Shown here: in pieces, positions 10,283 to 19,763 of the stretch
Position numbering within the stretch: position 1 is the first letter of the stretch
Layout: each line of letters opens with the position of its first letter
Source of the DNA: Isoptericola chiayiensis
Lineage (GTDB): Bacteria; Actinomycetota; Actinomycetes; Actinomycetales; Cellulomonadaceae
Direction: 5' to 3'
Assembly: GCF_013149805.1 (NCBI RefSeq)
Contig: NZ_JABEZT010000007.1
Coordinates: forward strand, 1-64,000
Length of the DNA: 64,000 nt
Program-made: the position numbers and the translations under genes
Notes under the pieces: generated by a model
Told to the model about the DNA's origin: nothing
The model's input: only the letters and a program-made list of their open reading frames with translations
Databases searched by the model: none

Positions 10283-10393
10283 CGTGTCTACTCCTCGATG
10301 AGCGTGACTCGGTGCGGGTCGGACGGTGTTCCGCCCGCCGCCGATGCTCGTCGTCGAGCACCGGTGAACAGCGTGAGCACTGGGTCGAAGTGA

Positions 10394-10422
10394 GTGTTAG
10401 CGCTCACATCGTCTCTGGTCGA
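10394..10422 (-). promoter_or_regulatory. LacI-type operator overlapping the GH51 gene promoter
   Basis: TGTTAGCGCTCACA at 10395-10408 is a near-perfect 14-base palindrome. On the minus strand it overlaps a possible -10 TAACAC (10394-10399), with a weak -35 TCGACC (10417-10422) 17 bases away. The same word family lies in front of araB (22145) and twice in front of the sugar-binding-protein gene (15337, 15361). The start codon of the GH51 gene is about 110 bases downstream. Confidence 0.75.
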
Positions 10423-10453
10423 TGGCCTCCCCAGCGTGGTCGGGACGGGAGAG

Positions 10454-10488
10454 CCCTGCCCCCGCCGGGTCGACCGGCGGGGGCAGGG
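10454..10488 (-). terminator. Rho-independent-like terminator after the transporter operon
   Basis: A perfect 15-base-pair GC stem (10454-10468 with 10474-10488) with a five-base loop GTCGA, seven bases beyond the stop of the last permease gene. There is no T-tract, as is common in high-GC actinobacteria. Confidence 0.8.
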
Positions 10489-10495
10489 ACGTCGG

Positions 10496-11542
10496 TCAGG
10501 TCTTGCGCAGGCTCAGCACCCGCTGGAGCACCACGAAGACCAGCAGCAGCACGCCGATGAAGATCTTCGTCCACCAGGAGCTGAGCGTCCCCTCGTAGGT
10601 GATGATCGTCTGGATCAGGCCCAGCACGAGCACACCCAGCACGGAACCGAGCACGAACCCGGTCCCCCCGGTCAGGAGGGTGCCGCCGATGACGACCGCC
10701 GCGATCGCGTCGAGCTCCATCGCCACACCCGTCAGCGAGTACCCCGAGCGGGAGTACATCGCGAACAGCAGGCCGCCGAGGCCGGCGCACGTCCCGGAGA
10801 TCACGTAGACGAGCACCTTGGTGCGGGCCACCGGCAGACCCATCAGCCGCGCGGACTGCTCGCTGCCGCCGATCGCGTACACCGTGCGGCCGAACTGGGT
10901 GAAGTGCAGCAGGTAGAAGGCTATCCCGATGACGACCAGCGCGACGATCACGCTCGTCGTCATCCGCCACTGGCCGGCGATCCAGGTGTCCCAGCCCGCG
11001 ATCGCCACGAACGTCTCGTCCGTGATCGGGATCGACTCCGGGGCGATGACGAAGCACAGCCCGCGGGCGAAGAACATGCCGGCGAGCGTGGCGATGAACG
11101 GCTGGACCTCGAACACGTGGACCATCAGCCCGATCAGCAGACCGATGATCGACCCGATGAGCACCACGGCCGGCAGCACCACCGCCACCGGCACCCCGGC
11201 GTCGATGAGGTACGCGGCGCTCACCGCCGACAGCGCCAGCACCGCACCCACCGACAGGTCGATGCCACCGGTGAGGATCACGAACGTCATGCCGACGGCG
11301 AGCACGATGAGGAACGAGTTGTTGATGAACAGGTTCGCCAGCACGCCCACCGAGAGGAAGTTGTCGTACCGCACGCCGCCGATCGCGAGGATCAGGGCGA
11401 GCACCACGAACGTGCCGACCACGGGCAGGTAGCGCCGGTCGATCCGCAGGCGCCGCGCGATGCGGGCCGGCCCGGACCCGCCGGGCCGCGGGGCTCCCGG
11501 TCCGGAGCCCTCCACCGTGTGCTGGGGCGTCGTCGTCGCCAT
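10496..11542 (-). CDS. Sugar ABC transporter permease, YjfF/AraH type
   Basis: 348 residues with about eight to ten hydrophobic segments and the family hallmarks ILTGGIDLSVGAVLAL and AIAAVVIGGT..GGTG of the BPD_transp_2 (RbsC/YjfF) permeases. It is the last of four transporter genes. The ATG overlaps the upstream permease stop by one base (TGATG), indicating translational coupling. With the neighbouring permease it should form the membrane channel for a pentose or furanose sugar; arabinose or arabinofuranose is the inferred substrate from context. A strong hairpin terminator follows. Confidence 0.9.
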   Translation of the reverse strand: MATTTPQHTVEGSGPGAPRPGGSGPARIARRLRIDRRYLPVVGTFVVLALILAIGGVRYDNFLSVGVLANLFINNSFLIVLAVGMTFVILTGGIDLSVGAVLALSAVSAAYLIDAGVPVAVVLPAVVLIGSIIGLLIGLMVHVFEVQPFIATLAGMFFARGLCFVIAPESIPITDETFVAIAGWDTWIAGQWRMTTSVIVALVVIGIAFYLLHFTQFGRTVYAIGGSEQSARLMGLPVARTKVLVYVISGTCAGLGGLLFAMYSRSGYSLTGVAMELDAIAAVVIGGTLLTGGTGFVLGSVLGVLVLGLIQTIITYEGTLSSWWTKIFIGVLLLVFVVLQRVLSLRKT

Positions 11543-12618
11543 CAGGCGGCCACCTCCTCCGGCCGGGCCGCGCGCTGGCGGGCGCGCGCGGCGAGCTTGT
11601 CACGGACCCGCGGCGACTGCAGCAGGGTCACCGCGATCACCACCAGCGCCTTGAACAGCGGGGTGACCAGCGGCGAGATCCCCACGATCGTCACCGTCAG
11701 CGTCAGCGTGGTGATGATCAGCACGCCCACGAGCGTGCCCGACAGCGAGAACTTGCCGCCCTGCAGGGACGTCCCGCCGATGACGACGGCGAGGATCGCG
11801 TCGAGCTCGATGAACAGGCCGGCGTTGTTGGCGTCCGCCGCCATGACGTTCGAGGCGAGGATCAGACCGGCGAGCCCGGAGAACAGCCCCGACAGCGCGA
11901 ACACCGTCCAGACGATGGTGCGCGCCCGCACCCCCGCCAGCCGGCTCGCCGACGGGTTGATCCCGACCGCCTCGACCAGCATCCCCAGCGCCGAGCGCCG
12001 CGTGATGAGCGCGACGATCAGGTAGACGCCGTAGGCGATCAGCGCCGCGGCGGGCAGCCCGAGCCAGAAGCCCGCACCGAGCGTCTTGAACGGCGCGCTG
12101 GTGACGGTGGTGATCTGCCCCTCGGTGATGAGCATCGCCACGCCGCGACCGGCGGTCATGAGGATCAGCGTCGCGATGATCGGCTGGATGCCGACGACCG
12201 AGACGAGGAAGCCGTTCCAGATGCCGAGCACCAGGCACAGCCCCAGGGCGATCGCGATGGCGATGATCACGGTGGACACCGACCCGGGGTCGGGTGCCGT
12301 GGCGATGAAGCTCAGCGACAGCGCGCCGGCGATGGCGACGACCGCGCCCACCGAGAGGTCGATGCCGCGGGTCGCGATGACGAGCGTCATCCCCAGCGAC
12401 ACCAGCAGCAGCGGCGCGGAGTTGCGCAGGATGTCGATCGGCGCGCCGAACAGGTGGCCGTCGAGGATCGACACGGACAGGAAGTCCGGGCTGAAGATCG
12501 TGTTGGCCACGAGCAGCGCCACGAGGGCGACGACCGGCCAGAACAGGGTGTGGTGGGTGAGGTTGCGCAGCCCGGGCGGGCCGGCGGGGCGGGTGCGTGA
12601 TCCCGTGGTGGCAGGCAT
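11542..12618 (-). CDS. Sugar ABC transporter permease, YtfT type
   Basis: 358 residues, multi-spanning BPD_transp_2 permease with ATRGIDLSVGAVVAIAG and ILAVVIGGTSLQGG. The cytoplasmic N-terminus is short and charged. The ATG overlaps the ATPase stop codon (TGATG) and its own stop overlaps the next permease start, so all three genes are coupled. Two different permeases in tandem is the YtfT/YjfF arrangement of the E. coli galactofuranose importer, the closest known layout. Confidence 0.9.
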   Translation of the reverse strand: MPATTGSRTRPAGPPGLRNLTHHTLFWPVVALVALLVANTIFSPDFLSVSILDGHLFGAPIDILRNSAPLLLVSLGMTLVIATRGIDLSVGAVVAIAGALSLSFIATAPDPGSVSTVIIAIAIALGLCLVLGIWNGFLVSVVGIQPIIATLILMTAGRGVAMLITEGQITTVTSAPFKTLGAGFWLGLPAAALIAYGVYLIVALITRRSALGMLVEAVGINPSASRLAGVRARTIVWTVFALSGLFSGLAGLILASNVMAADANNAGLFIELDAILAVVIGGTSLQGGKFSLSGTLVGVLIITTLTLTVTIVGISPLVTPLFKALVVIAVTLLQSPRVRDKLAARARQRAARPEEVAA

Positions 12619-14156
12619 CAGTGCTCTCCTCCGCTCGCGATGAGTTCGACGACGTCGTCGACACCGACGTCGTCGGAGTTGACGATCTCGGCGACCTTGT
12701 GCCGGTCCCGCATGACGCCGATGCGGTGGCTGAGACGCAGGACCTCCTCCAGCTCGGCGGAGATGAAGACGACGGCCATGCCCTGCGAGGCGAGCTCGGC
12801 GACGAGCTTCTGGATCTCGGCCTTGGCCCCGACGTCGATGCCGCGGGTCGGCTCGTCGAGGATCAGCAGCTGGGGGGCCGTCGCGAGCCAGCGCGCGAGG
12901 AGCACCTTCTGCTGGTTGCCGCCCGACAGGTTGCGCAGCAGCGCGTCCGGGTTCGCGGGCCGTACGTTGAGCGCCGCCATGTACTTGTCGACGATCTCGT
13001 CGACCTGCCGGCGGGGCAGGCGGCGCATCCAGCCGCGGCCCGCCTGGAGCCCGAGCACGATGTTCTCCCGCACGGTCAGGTCGCCGACGACGCCCTCCGA
13101 CTTGCGGTCCTCCGAGGAGAACGCGATGCCCTGGGAGATGGCGGCGCGGGGGTTGCGCAGGCGCGTGGGCACGTCCTTGATCCGGGTGGTCCCGCTGTCG
13201 GCGCGGTCGGCGCCCGAGAGCAGCCGCGCCACCTCGGTGCGACCCGAGCCGAGCAGCCCGGCCAGGCCCACGACCTCGCCCGCGTAGACGTCGAGGTCGA
13301 AGGGCCGGACGTCGCCCTTGCGGCCCAGCCCGACCGCCGACAGGTAGGGGGTGGCACCCTGCTCGACGTCGACCGCGTGCTCGGTCGAGACGTGCAGGTC
13401 CTCCAGCACGTCCATCGACCGACCGATCATGGTGGAGACGAGCTCGAGCCGGTCCAGCTCGCTCGTGCGGTACTCCCCCACCCGCTGCCCGTTGCGGAGC
13501 ACGGTCATGCGGTCGGAGATCTCGTAGACCTGCTCGATGAAGTGCGACACGAACAGCACGGCGACGCCCTGGTCCCGCAGGCGCCGCACGACGGTGAAGA
13601 GCTGGGCGACCTCGTCGGCGTCGAGGCTCGACGTCGGCTCGTCCAGGATGAGGACCTTGGCGTCGACGACCATGGCGCGGCTGATCGCCACGAGCTGCTG
13701 GATCGCGATGGAGTGCGACCCGAGCGACGACGCCGGGTCGATGTCCAGGCCCATGGTGGCCAGGTGCTCGGCCGCGGCGCGGCGGGCGGCGCGCCAGTCG
13801 ATCGCGCCCATCCGCCGGGGCTCGTGCCCGAGCATGATGTTCTCCGCGACGGTGAGGTTCTCGCAGAGGTTGACCTCCTGGTACACCGTGGCGATCCCGG
13901 CCTCCTGGGCCTCGCCCGGTCCGGAGAACCGGTGCTCGGCGCCGTCGACGACGATACGACCGGCGTCGATGCCGTAGACGCCGGTGAGCGCCTTGATGAG
14001 GGTGGACTTCCCGGCGCCGTTCTCGCCCATCAGGGCGTGCACCTCACCGGGGAAGAGCCTGAAGTCGACCTGGTCGAGCGCCTTGACGCCCGGGAACTCG
14101 ATGGAGATTCCCGACATCTCGACGACCGGCCGGTCCGCGCTCGGTGAGCTCGTCAT
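12618..14156 (-). CDS. Sugar ABC transporter ATP-binding protein, YtfR/AraG type
   Basis: 512 residues with two nucleotide-binding domains, as usual for RbsA/AraG-class ATPases. The first has Walker [10 protein letters not shown] (about residue 47) and Walker B LILDEPTSSL. The second has a degenerate P-loop region (GLLGSGRTE), signature LSGGNQQKV and Walker [13 protein letters not shown]. It is the second gene of the operon after the binding protein, with a 12-base-pair hairpin in the 93-base spacer, and drives uptake by the two permeases encoded next. Confidence 0.93.
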   Translation of the reverse strand: MTSSPSADRPVVEMSGISIEFPGVKALDQVDFRLFPGEVHALMGENGAGKSTLIKALTGVYGIDAGRIVVDGAEHRFSGPGEAQEAGIATVYQEVNLCENLTVAENIMLGHEPRRMGAIDWRAARRAAAEHLATMGLDIDPASSLGSHSIAIQQLVAISRAMVVDAKVLILDEPTSSLDADEVAQLFTVVRRLRDQGVAVLFVSHFIEQVYEISDRMTVLRNGQRVGEYRTSELDRLELVSTMIGRSMDVLEDLHVSTEHAVDVEQGATPYLSAVGLGRKGDVRPFDLDVYAGEVVGLAGLLGSGRTEVARLLSGADRADSGTTRIKDVPTRLRNPRAAISQGIAFSSEDRKSEGVVGDLTVRENIVLGLQAGRGWMRRLPRRQVDEIVDKYMAALNVRPANPDALLRNLSGGNQQKVLLARWLATAPQLLILDEPTRGIDVGAKAEIQKLVAELASQGMAVVFISAELEEVLRLSHRIGVMRDRHKVAEIVNSDDVGVDDVVELIASGGEH

Positions 14157-14214
14157 CGTTGACCTTCCGTGGGTCGCGGCGGGGCGCCGGGCCGACGCCC
14201 CGCCGCGGGTCGAT

Positions 14215-14242
14215 GTCCCGGGACGCGGGCGCGTCCCGGGAC
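14215..14242 (-). terminator. Hairpin between binding-protein and ATPase genes
   Basis: Perfect 12-base-pair stem GTCCCGGGACGC/GCGTCCCGGGAC with four-base loop GGGC, located directly after the binding-protein gene. In ABC operons such hairpins often act as partial terminators or 3'-end stabilisers that leave more binding protein than ATPase; that role is inferred here. Confidence 0.65.
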
Positions 14243-14249
14243 GTGTCGA

Positions 14250-15260
14250 TCAGTACTGACGGTCCGGCAGGGCCTCGACGGCCGCCTCCTGGTCGAACGC
14301 CAGGTCCTCCACGACGATCCGCTTCTCGACCTCCTCGCCGGCGACGACCTTCTGGGCGATCTCGGCCAGGTCCGGCCCCAGCAGCGGGTTGCACTCGACG
14401 ATGTAGTTGATCTTGCCGTCCGCGAGGGCCTGCATGCCGTCCTTGACGGCGTCGATCGTGATGATCTTGATGTCCTCGCCGGGCGTCATGCCGGCGGCCT
14501 CGATGGCCTCGATGGCGCCGAGGCCCATGTCGTCGTTGTGGGCGAAGACCAGGTCGATGTCGTCGTACTTCTGCAGGAAGCCCTCCATGACCTGCTTGCC
14601 CTCGGTGCGGGTGAAGTTGCCGGTCTGGGAGTCGATCACCTCGATGTCGCTGCCCGAGATGGCGGTGCCGAAGCCCTCCTTGCGGTCGATGGCGGGCGCG
14701 GAACCGGTGGTGCCCTGCAGCTCCACCATCTTGTACCCCTCGCCGTCGTACTGCTCGACGGCCCACTCGCCGGCCATCTCGCCCTCCAGGACGAAGTCCG
14801 AGCCGATGAAGGACTCGTAGAGGGTGTCGTCCTCGCTGTCGACGGCACGGTCGGTGAGGATCACGGGGATGCCCGCCGACTTGGCCTCCTCGAGGACCGC
14901 GTCCCAGCCGGTCTCGACGACCGGGGAGAACGCGAGGACGTCGACGCCCTGCTGGATGTACGAGCGCAGGGCCTGGATCTGGTTCTCCTGCTTCTGCTGC
15001 GCGTCGGAGAAGCTGAGGTCGAACCCGTTCTCCTCGGTCAGGGTGTCCTGGATGGACTGGGTGTTGGCGGCGCGCCACCCGGACTCGGCACCCACCTGGG
15101 AGAAGCCGATCGAGATCAGCTCGTCGCCGCCCGACCCCTCGGCGCTCTCGCTGCCGCCGGACTCCTCCGACGCCGGTTCGCTGCTGCAGGCGCCGAGCGC
15201 CAGCATCGCCGCTGCCGAGACCGCGGCGATCGTGCCGCGCATCCACATCTTCCGTGCCAT
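14250..15260 (-). CDS. Sugar-binding lipoprotein, YtfQ type
   Basis: 336 residues. I chose ATG 15260 because GAGGAGGAGAG lies just upstream; a start at 15299 would add a charged leader with no ribosome site. The signal peptide ends in a lipobox (LALGAC, Cys about residue 22), so it should be a membrane-anchored lipoprotein. Periplasmic_binding_4 fold: IGFSQVGAESGWRAANTQSI is typical of the YtfQ galactofuranose/arabinofuranose-binding group. It leads the four-gene importer operon, and two LacI-type operators overlap its promoter. Confidence 0.92.
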   Translation of the reverse strand: MARKMWMRGTIAAVSAAAMLALGACSSEPASEESGGSESAEGSGGDELISIGFSQVGAESGWRAANTQSIQDTLTEENGFDLSFSDAQQKQENQIQALRSYIQQGVDVLAFSPVVETGWDAVLEEAKSAGIPVILTDRAVDSEDDTLYESFIGSDFVLEGEMAGEWAVEQYDGEGYKMVELQGTTGSAPAIDRKEGFGTAISGSDIEVIDSQTGNFTRTEGKQVMEGFLQKYDDIDLVFAHNDDMGLGAIEAIEAAGMTPGEDIKIITIDAVKDGMQALADGKINYIVECNPLLGPDLAEIAQKVVAGEEVEKRIVVEDLAFDQEAAVEALPDRQY

Positions 15261-15336
15261 GTCTGCTCTCCTCCTCGAGACGCCGGACGGCCGGTCCACC
15301 GGCCGTGGGTCAGCTCCGACCCTCCGGCACTTGCTT

Positions 15337-15375
15337 TGTGACCGCTAACATAGACCTAGATGTGACCGGTCACAA
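15337..15375 (-). promoter_or_regulatory. Promoter with double LacI-type operator for the sugar importer
   Basis: Site B TGTGACCGGTCACA (15361-15374) is a perfect palindrome and overlaps a -35 TTGTGA (15370-15375). Site A TGTGACCGCTAACA (15337-15350) overlaps a -10 TATGTT (15347-15352); the spacer is exactly 17. Site centres are 24 bases apart. Binding at both sites would cover the whole RNA polymerase site. Regulation by one of the two LacI proteins in the cluster is inferred. Confidence 0.8.
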
Positions 15376-15453
15376 AGAGTCTTCCCAGAATTCGTCATCA
15401 CGATCGTGTAACACCGTTGCCACAGCCGAGCGCCGCCCCGGGGATCCGGCGGC

Positions 15454-17028
15454 TCAGGGTTCGTCGTCGAGGCCCAGCCCGTCGAGCTCGGCGGCGATCA
15501 TCTCGACGATCGTGTCCACCGTGACGCCCGGCCCGTTGCTCAGCTCGCCGATCTTCTCCCGGTCCTTCAGGACCACGATGCGGTCGCTGAGCCGCACCAC
15601 CTCCTCCAGCTGCGAGGAGATGAAGACGACGGCGACCCCCTCGCCCGCCAGCCGGGCCACGCGCCGCTGGATGTCCAGCTTGGCGCCGATGTCGATGCCG
15701 CGCGTCGGCTCGTCCAGGATCAGCACGTGCGGCCGCGTGGCCAGCAGCCGCGCCAGCATCACCTTCTGCTGCGTCCCCCCGGACAGCTCGCCGGCGGGCC
15801 GGTCCAGGTCCGCGTGCGACAGGTTCAGCGCGTCGAGATAGACCTCTACCACCGCGTCCTGCTCCGGCCGGGACAGCGGCCGCGTCCACCCCCGGAGCGC
15901 CTGCAGCGCCAGCACGATGTTCTCCCGCACCGTCAGGCCCGCGATGATGCCGTCGTGGCGCAGGTTCTCGCTCGACACGGCGATCCGGTGCCGCAGCGCC
16001 GCCGCGGGCCCGCGCAGCTGCACCCGCTCGCCGTCGAGCCAGAGCTCGCCCCGGTCGGGTCGCTCGACGCCGCCCATCAGCCGGGCGAGCTCGGTGCGTC
16101 CCGAACCCCGCAGCCCCGCGAAGCCGACGACCTCGCCGCGGGCGAGGTCGACGTCGGTGGGCTCGAGCGTGCCCCGGCGGCCGATCGACGCCGCCCGCAG
16201 GGTCACCTGGCTGGAGGAGCGCGCGTAGTGGTGCTCCAGCCGCTGGGAGTGCAGGGCCTGCAGCGCGTCGATGTCCTCGCCGATCATCTTGGAGATGAGC
16301 TCGGCCCGGTCCACCTCGGCCGTGGCGTACTCCGCCACCACCCGGCCGCCGCGGAGCACCGTGAGGCGGTCGCTGACCTCGAGCACCTGCTCGAGGAAGT
16401 GCGACACGAACAGCACCGCGACGCCCTGGTCGCGCAGCCGGCGGACCACACCCAGGAGCTGGGCGGCCTCGGCCTCGTCCAGGCTCGACGTCGGCTCGTC
16501 GAGGACGAGCACCCGCGGCTCGAGGACGATGGCCCGCGCCACCGCCACGAGCTGCTTGGTCGCGGGAGCGAGCGACTCCAGCGGCGCGCGCGGGTCGACG
16601 TCCTCGATCCCCAGGGTGGCCAGCGCGGCCGAGGCCCGCTCCCTGCTCCGCGCCCACCGGATCCCCCACGGCCCGCGCACCTCGTGCCCGATCATGATGT
16701 TCTCGGCCACGGACAGCTGCGGACTCAGGTGCGACTCCTGGAAGACGGTCGCGATACCTTCCGCACGGCTCCGGGCGACGCTCGTGGGCGTCCGGGACTC
16801 GCCGTCGACCCGCACCGAGCCCGCCAGCAGGGGCACGGTGCCCGTCAGCGCGCCGATGAGCGTGGACTTGCCCGCGCCGTTCTCCCCCATCAGCGCGTGC
16901 ACCTCGCCGGGACGCAGCGTCAGGTCGGCGCCGTCGAGCACCCGCACGCCCGAGTACTCCACGGTGATCCCGCGCATCTCGACCACGGGCCGTGCCGTCG
17001 CCTCCGGACGCGTCTCCCGGGCCGCCAT
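15454..17028 (-). CDS. Second (orphan) sugar ABC ATPase coupled to a LacI gene
   Basis: 524 residues from ATG 17028, which overlaps the stop of the upstream LacI gene by one base (TGATG). A longer open frame upstream is only a shadow of that regulator. Two nucleotide-binding domains of the YtfR/AraG class: Walker [10 protein letters not shown], Walker B LVLDEPTSSLDEAEA, then signature LSGGTQQKV and [11 protein letters not shown]. The first-half signature region is degenerate (LESLAPATKQL). It resembles the ATPase at 12618-14156 over the full length, yet it has no permease or binding-protein gene of its own operon. It could serve the adjacent importer under other conditions, or a remote permease. 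Confidence 0.88.
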   Translation of the reverse strand: MAARETRPEATARPVVEMRGITVEYSGVRVLDGADLTLRPGEVHALMGENGAGKSTLIGALTGTVPLLAGSVRVDGESRTPTSVARSRAEGIATVFQESHLSPQLSVAENIMIGHEVRGPWGIRWARSRERASAALATLGIEDVDPRAPLESLAPATKQLVAVARAIVLEPRVLVLDEPTSSLDEAEAAQLLGVVRRLRDQGVAVLFVSHFLEQVLEVSDRLTVLRGGRVVAEYATAEVDRAELISKMIGEDIDALQALHSQRLEHHYARSSSQVTLRAASIGRRGTLEPTDVDLARGEVVGFAGLRGSGRTELARLMGGVERPDRGELWLDGERVQLRGPAAALRHRIAVSSENLRHDGIIAGLTVRENIVLALQALRGWTRPLSRPEQDAVVEVYLDALNLSHADLDRPAGELSGGTQQKVMLARLLATRPHVLILDEPTRGIDIGAKLDIQRRVARLAGEGVAVVFISSQLEEVVRLSDRIVVLKDREKIGELSNGPGVTVDTIVEMIAAELDGLGLDDEP

Positions 17029-18047
17029 CAGTCGACCTTCCTCGGTGCCGCGCTCGAGGCGCGCACGACGATCTCGGCGGGGATCCGCGTCACGTCCGGG
17101 ATCTCGCGCTCCTCGATCGCGGCCCGCAGCACGTCCACGACTGAGATGCCGAGCGCGTCGAAGTTCTGCCGCACGGTGGTCAGCGGCGGGATGACGTGGC
17201 GCGCCAGCGGGATGTCGTCGAAGCCGACCACGCTGACGTCGTCGGGCACCGAGAACCCCCGCTCGTGGAGCCCGTGGACGAACCCCACCGCCATGTCGTC
17301 GTTCGCCACGAAGACGGCCGTGTACTCGGGCAGCTCGCGGATCCCCCGGGCGAAGTCGTAGGCGAAGTCCGCCGTCCAGTCCCCCACCACGATCGGCCGT
17401 TCCCGCAGCCCCCAGGCCTTGGCCCGGGCATGGAAGGCCCGCTCGCGCGTGCGGGCGTCGAGCCAGTCCAGCGGGCCGGCGACGTGCAGGATGTCGCGGT
17501 GGCCGAGCGAGACGAGGTGGTCGACGGCCAGGACCGTGCCGGCCTGCTGGTCCACGGTCACGGTGAGGTAGGCCGGGTCCTTGTCCGGCTTGACCACCAG
17601 CACGGGCACCCCGACGGCGATGTGGCGCAGCGCGGCGATCGACGACGACCGCGGCGCGACGACGCACAGCGCGTCGATGCCCAGCGCGATGAGGTGGTCC
17701 ACGGCCTCCTGCGGGCTGATCTTCTCGCCGGCCCGCAGGAGGATCGAGCTGACCTCGTAGCCCGAGGCGCGGGCGGCCGACTCGACGGCGTACAGCGTGC
17801 TCGTGGGCCCGAACGTCGCGGCGCTCTCCACGAGGACGCCGATGCGGCGGCTGCGCTGGGTGGCGAGCGCCCGGGCGGTCATGCTGGGCCGGTAGCCGAG
17901 CTCCTCGATGGCCTCCTCGACGCGGCGCCGGGTGGCCTCCCGGATGTTCGGGTGGTCGTTGAGCACCCGCGACACCGTCATGTGCGACACGCCGGCGAGC
18001 TGCGCGACCTGCCGGATGTTCGGCTTGTCCGCACCGGTACTCGCCAT
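17028..18047 (-). CDS. LacI-family transcriptional regulator (regulator 1)
   Basis: 339 residues from ATG 18047 (GGAGG six bases upstream). The N-terminal LacI helix-turn-helix is clear (IRQVAQLAGVSHMTVSRVLN, about residues 10-29), followed by the hinge and a Peripla_BP_3 sugar-sensing core with VDQQAG..AVDHLVSLGH and the C-terminal VPDDVSVVGFDDIPLA and PPLTTVRQ motifs. It lies between the arabinose genes and is translationally coupled to the orphan ATPase. It is a candidate for binding the TGTTA-type operators in this cluster, together with or instead of the second LacI protein. Confidence 0.93.
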   Translation of the reverse strand: MASTGADKPNIRQVAQLAGVSHMTVSRVLNDHPNIREATRRRVEEAIEELGYRPSMTARALATQRSRRIGVLVESAATFGPTSTLYAVESAARASGYEVSSILLRAGEKISPQEAVDHLIALGIDALCVVAPRSSSIAALRHIAVGVPVLVVKPDKDPAYLTVTVDQQAGTVLAVDHLVSLGHRDILHVAGPLDWLDARTRERAFHARAKAWGLRERPIVVGDWTADFAYDFARGIRELPEYTAVFVANDDMAVGFVHGLHERGFSVPDDVSVVGFDDIPLARHVIPPLTTVRQNFDALGISVVDVLRAAIEEREIPDVTRIPAEIVVRASSAAPRKVD

Positions 18048-18119
18048 CGCAGGCCTCCGTCGGTTGCTGCCGGGCACCGGGCGGCCGGTGCGGCGACCAC
18101 AGACTACCGCCGCCGCACA

Positions 18120-18188
18120 GCGCATCGAGCGTGCCGACTTCTTCCTCTCGACCGGGTCAGGAGGGAGATGTCGGCACGCTCGATGCGC
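18120..18188. repeat. Long-armed intergenic hairpin 2
   Basis: A perfect 19-base inverted repeat (18120-18138 with 18170-18188) built on GCGCATCGAGCGTGCCGAC, with partly self-complementary loop. It separates araA from the LacI gene downstream, so it can terminate araBDA. Its outer stem CGCATCGAGCGTGCCG is the same as in the hairpin at 51441. Confidence 0.78.
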
Positions 18189-18210
18189 CGGGTGGGGTGC
18201 GACCGGACGG

Positions 18211-19722
18211 TCAGAGACCCTGCGCGAGCTTGTAGTAGACCTGGTTCCAGCGCACCTGGTCGGCGAACCCGCGACGCGTGGTGTCCTCGTCGATGACCAG
18301 CAGCTCGGTGCCGGAGATCTGGGCGAACATCTCGAAGGCCTCGATGCCCAGCGCCGTCGACATGACGGTGTGGTGGGCGCCGCCGGCGGTCAGCCAGGCC
18401 TCGGCCGACGTCGCGAAGTCCGGTCGCGGCTTCCACACGGCCCGCGCCACGGGCAGGTTCGGCAGCTCGTGCGTGGGCGGGACGACGTCGACGACGTTGG
18501 CGGTGAGCCGGAACCGGTCGCGCATGTCGGCCAGGGACACGACGACGGCACCCTCGGTGGCGTCGGTGTCGAACACCATGCGCACCGGGTCCTCCTTGCC
18601 GCCGATGCCGAGCGGGTGGATCTCCACGCGCGGCTTCGACGTCGTCAGGGTCGGGCAGATCTCGAGCATGTGGGCCCCGAGGATCAGCTCGGACCCGGGC
18701 GTGAGGTCGTAGGTGTAGTCCTCCATGAGGGAGGCGCCGCCGGGCAGGCCCTCGCCCATCACCTTGGCGGCGCGGACCAGCACGGCGGTCTTCCAGTCGC
18801 CCTCGGCGCCGAACCCGTAGCCCTTGGCCATGAGGCGCTGCACCGCGAGGCCGGGGAGCTGGCGCAGGGCACCGAGGTCCTCGAAGTTCGTGGTGAAGGC
18901 CTTGGCGCCGCGCTCGGTGAGGAACGCCTCCATGGCGGCCTCCTGCCGGGCGGCGTAGCGCAGCGACTCGTGCCGCTCCCCCCCGGCCCGCAGCTCGGCC
19001 GCGACGTCGTAGAGCTGCTCGTACTCGGCGACGAGCGCGTCGACGTCGGACTCGGCGACCGCGTCCACGGCCGCGACGAGGTCGTTGACGCCCCAGGTGC
19101 TGACGTTGACGCCGAACTGCAGCTCGGCCTCGGTCTTGTCGCCCTCGGTCACGCCGACGTTGCGCATGTTGTCGCCGAAGCGGACCAGCTTGAGCTCCTG
19201 CGTGGCCAGCCGTCCGGCGGCGGCCCGGACCCAGGTGCCCACGCGGCGCTGCACGGCCGGGTTCGAGGCGTGCCCCACCACGGTGGTCCGCGCGACGCCG
19301 AGCCGGGACAGCATGTAGCCGTACTCCCGGTCGCCGTGGGCGGCCTGGTTGAGGTTCATGAAGTCCATGTCGATGTCGGACCAGGGCAGCTCGACGTTCG
19401 CCTGCGTGTGCAGGTGCAGCAGCGGCTTGCGCAGGGCGTCCAGGCCGGCGATCCACATCTTGGCCGGGCTGAAGGTGTGCATCCAGGTGATGACGCCCAG
19501 CACGCCGTCGTCGCTGTTGGCGTCCAGCATGGCGCGGCGGATCGACGCCGCGTCCTTGAGGACGGGCTTCCAGACGATCGTGGCGGGGACGTCGTCGGAC
19601 GCGTCGAGCGCGGCGGCGACCTCGCGGGACTGGCTGGCGACCTGCTCGAGGGTCTCGGGGCCGTAGAGGTCCTGGCTGCCGGTGAGGAACCAGATCTCGC
19701 GGTCGCCGTAGGGCTTGGGCAT
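18211..19722 (-). CDS. araA: L-arabinose isomerase
   Basis: 503 residues, the normal family length. ATG 19722 has AAAGGA upstream; the longer open frame to 20355 is a shadow of araD. It converts L-arabinose to L-ribulose in the cytosol. [21 protein letters not shown] is the usual N-terminus, and the metal/catalytic residues are recognisable: Glu in NFEDLG, Glu in GFGAEGDWK, His in GAHMLEI and the His-His near AGGAHHTV. It is the last gene of araB-araD-araA, 41 bases after araD, and is followed by long hairpin 2. Confidence 0.98.
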   Translation of the reverse strand: MPKPYGDREIWFLTGSQDLYGPETLEQVASQSREVAAALDASDDVPATIVWKPVLKDAASIRRAMLDANSDDGVLGVITWMHTFSPAKMWIAGLDALRKPLLHLHTQANVELPWSDIDMDFMNLNQAAHGDREYGYMLSRLGVARTTVVGHASNPAVQRRVGTWVRAAAGRLATQELKLVRFGDNMRNVGVTEGDKTEAELQFGVNVSTWGVNDLVAAVDAVAESDVDALVAEYEQLYDVAAELRAGGERHESLRYAARQEAAMEAFLTERGAKAFTTNFEDLGALRQLPGLAVQRLMAKGYGFGAEGDWKTAVLVRAAKVMGEGLPGGASLMEDYTYDLTPGSELILGAHMLEICPTLTTSKPRVEIHPLGIGGKEDPVRMVFDTDATEGAVVVSLADMRDRFRLTANVVDVVPPTHELPNLPVARAVWKPRPDFATSAEAWLTAGGAHHTVMSTALGIEAFEMFAQISGTELLVIDEDTTRRGFADQVRWNQVYYKLAQGL

Positions 19723-19763
19723 GGGGGTCCTTTCGGGAGGTTCGGGGTGGTCCGACGCCGGCG

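Noticed and set aside
4976-10393. 1805-codon open frame on the plus strand opposite the GH51 gene
   Set aside because: It mirrors the real gene frame for frame; the product is rich in Arg, Val, Gly, His and Asp with no signal peptide or domain, typical of antisense shadows in GC-rich DNA.
10395-10408. Catabolite-repression cre site
   Set aside because: The word resembles cre, but the repeated siting over arabinose-gene promoters and local LacI genes favour a cluster-specific operator. CcpA-type control is not established in these actinobacteria.
15454-17667. Extended start for the orphan ATPase
   Set aside because: The extra 213 residues are an out-of-frame reading of the LacI gene; ATG 17028 gives the normal family length and a TGATG overlap.
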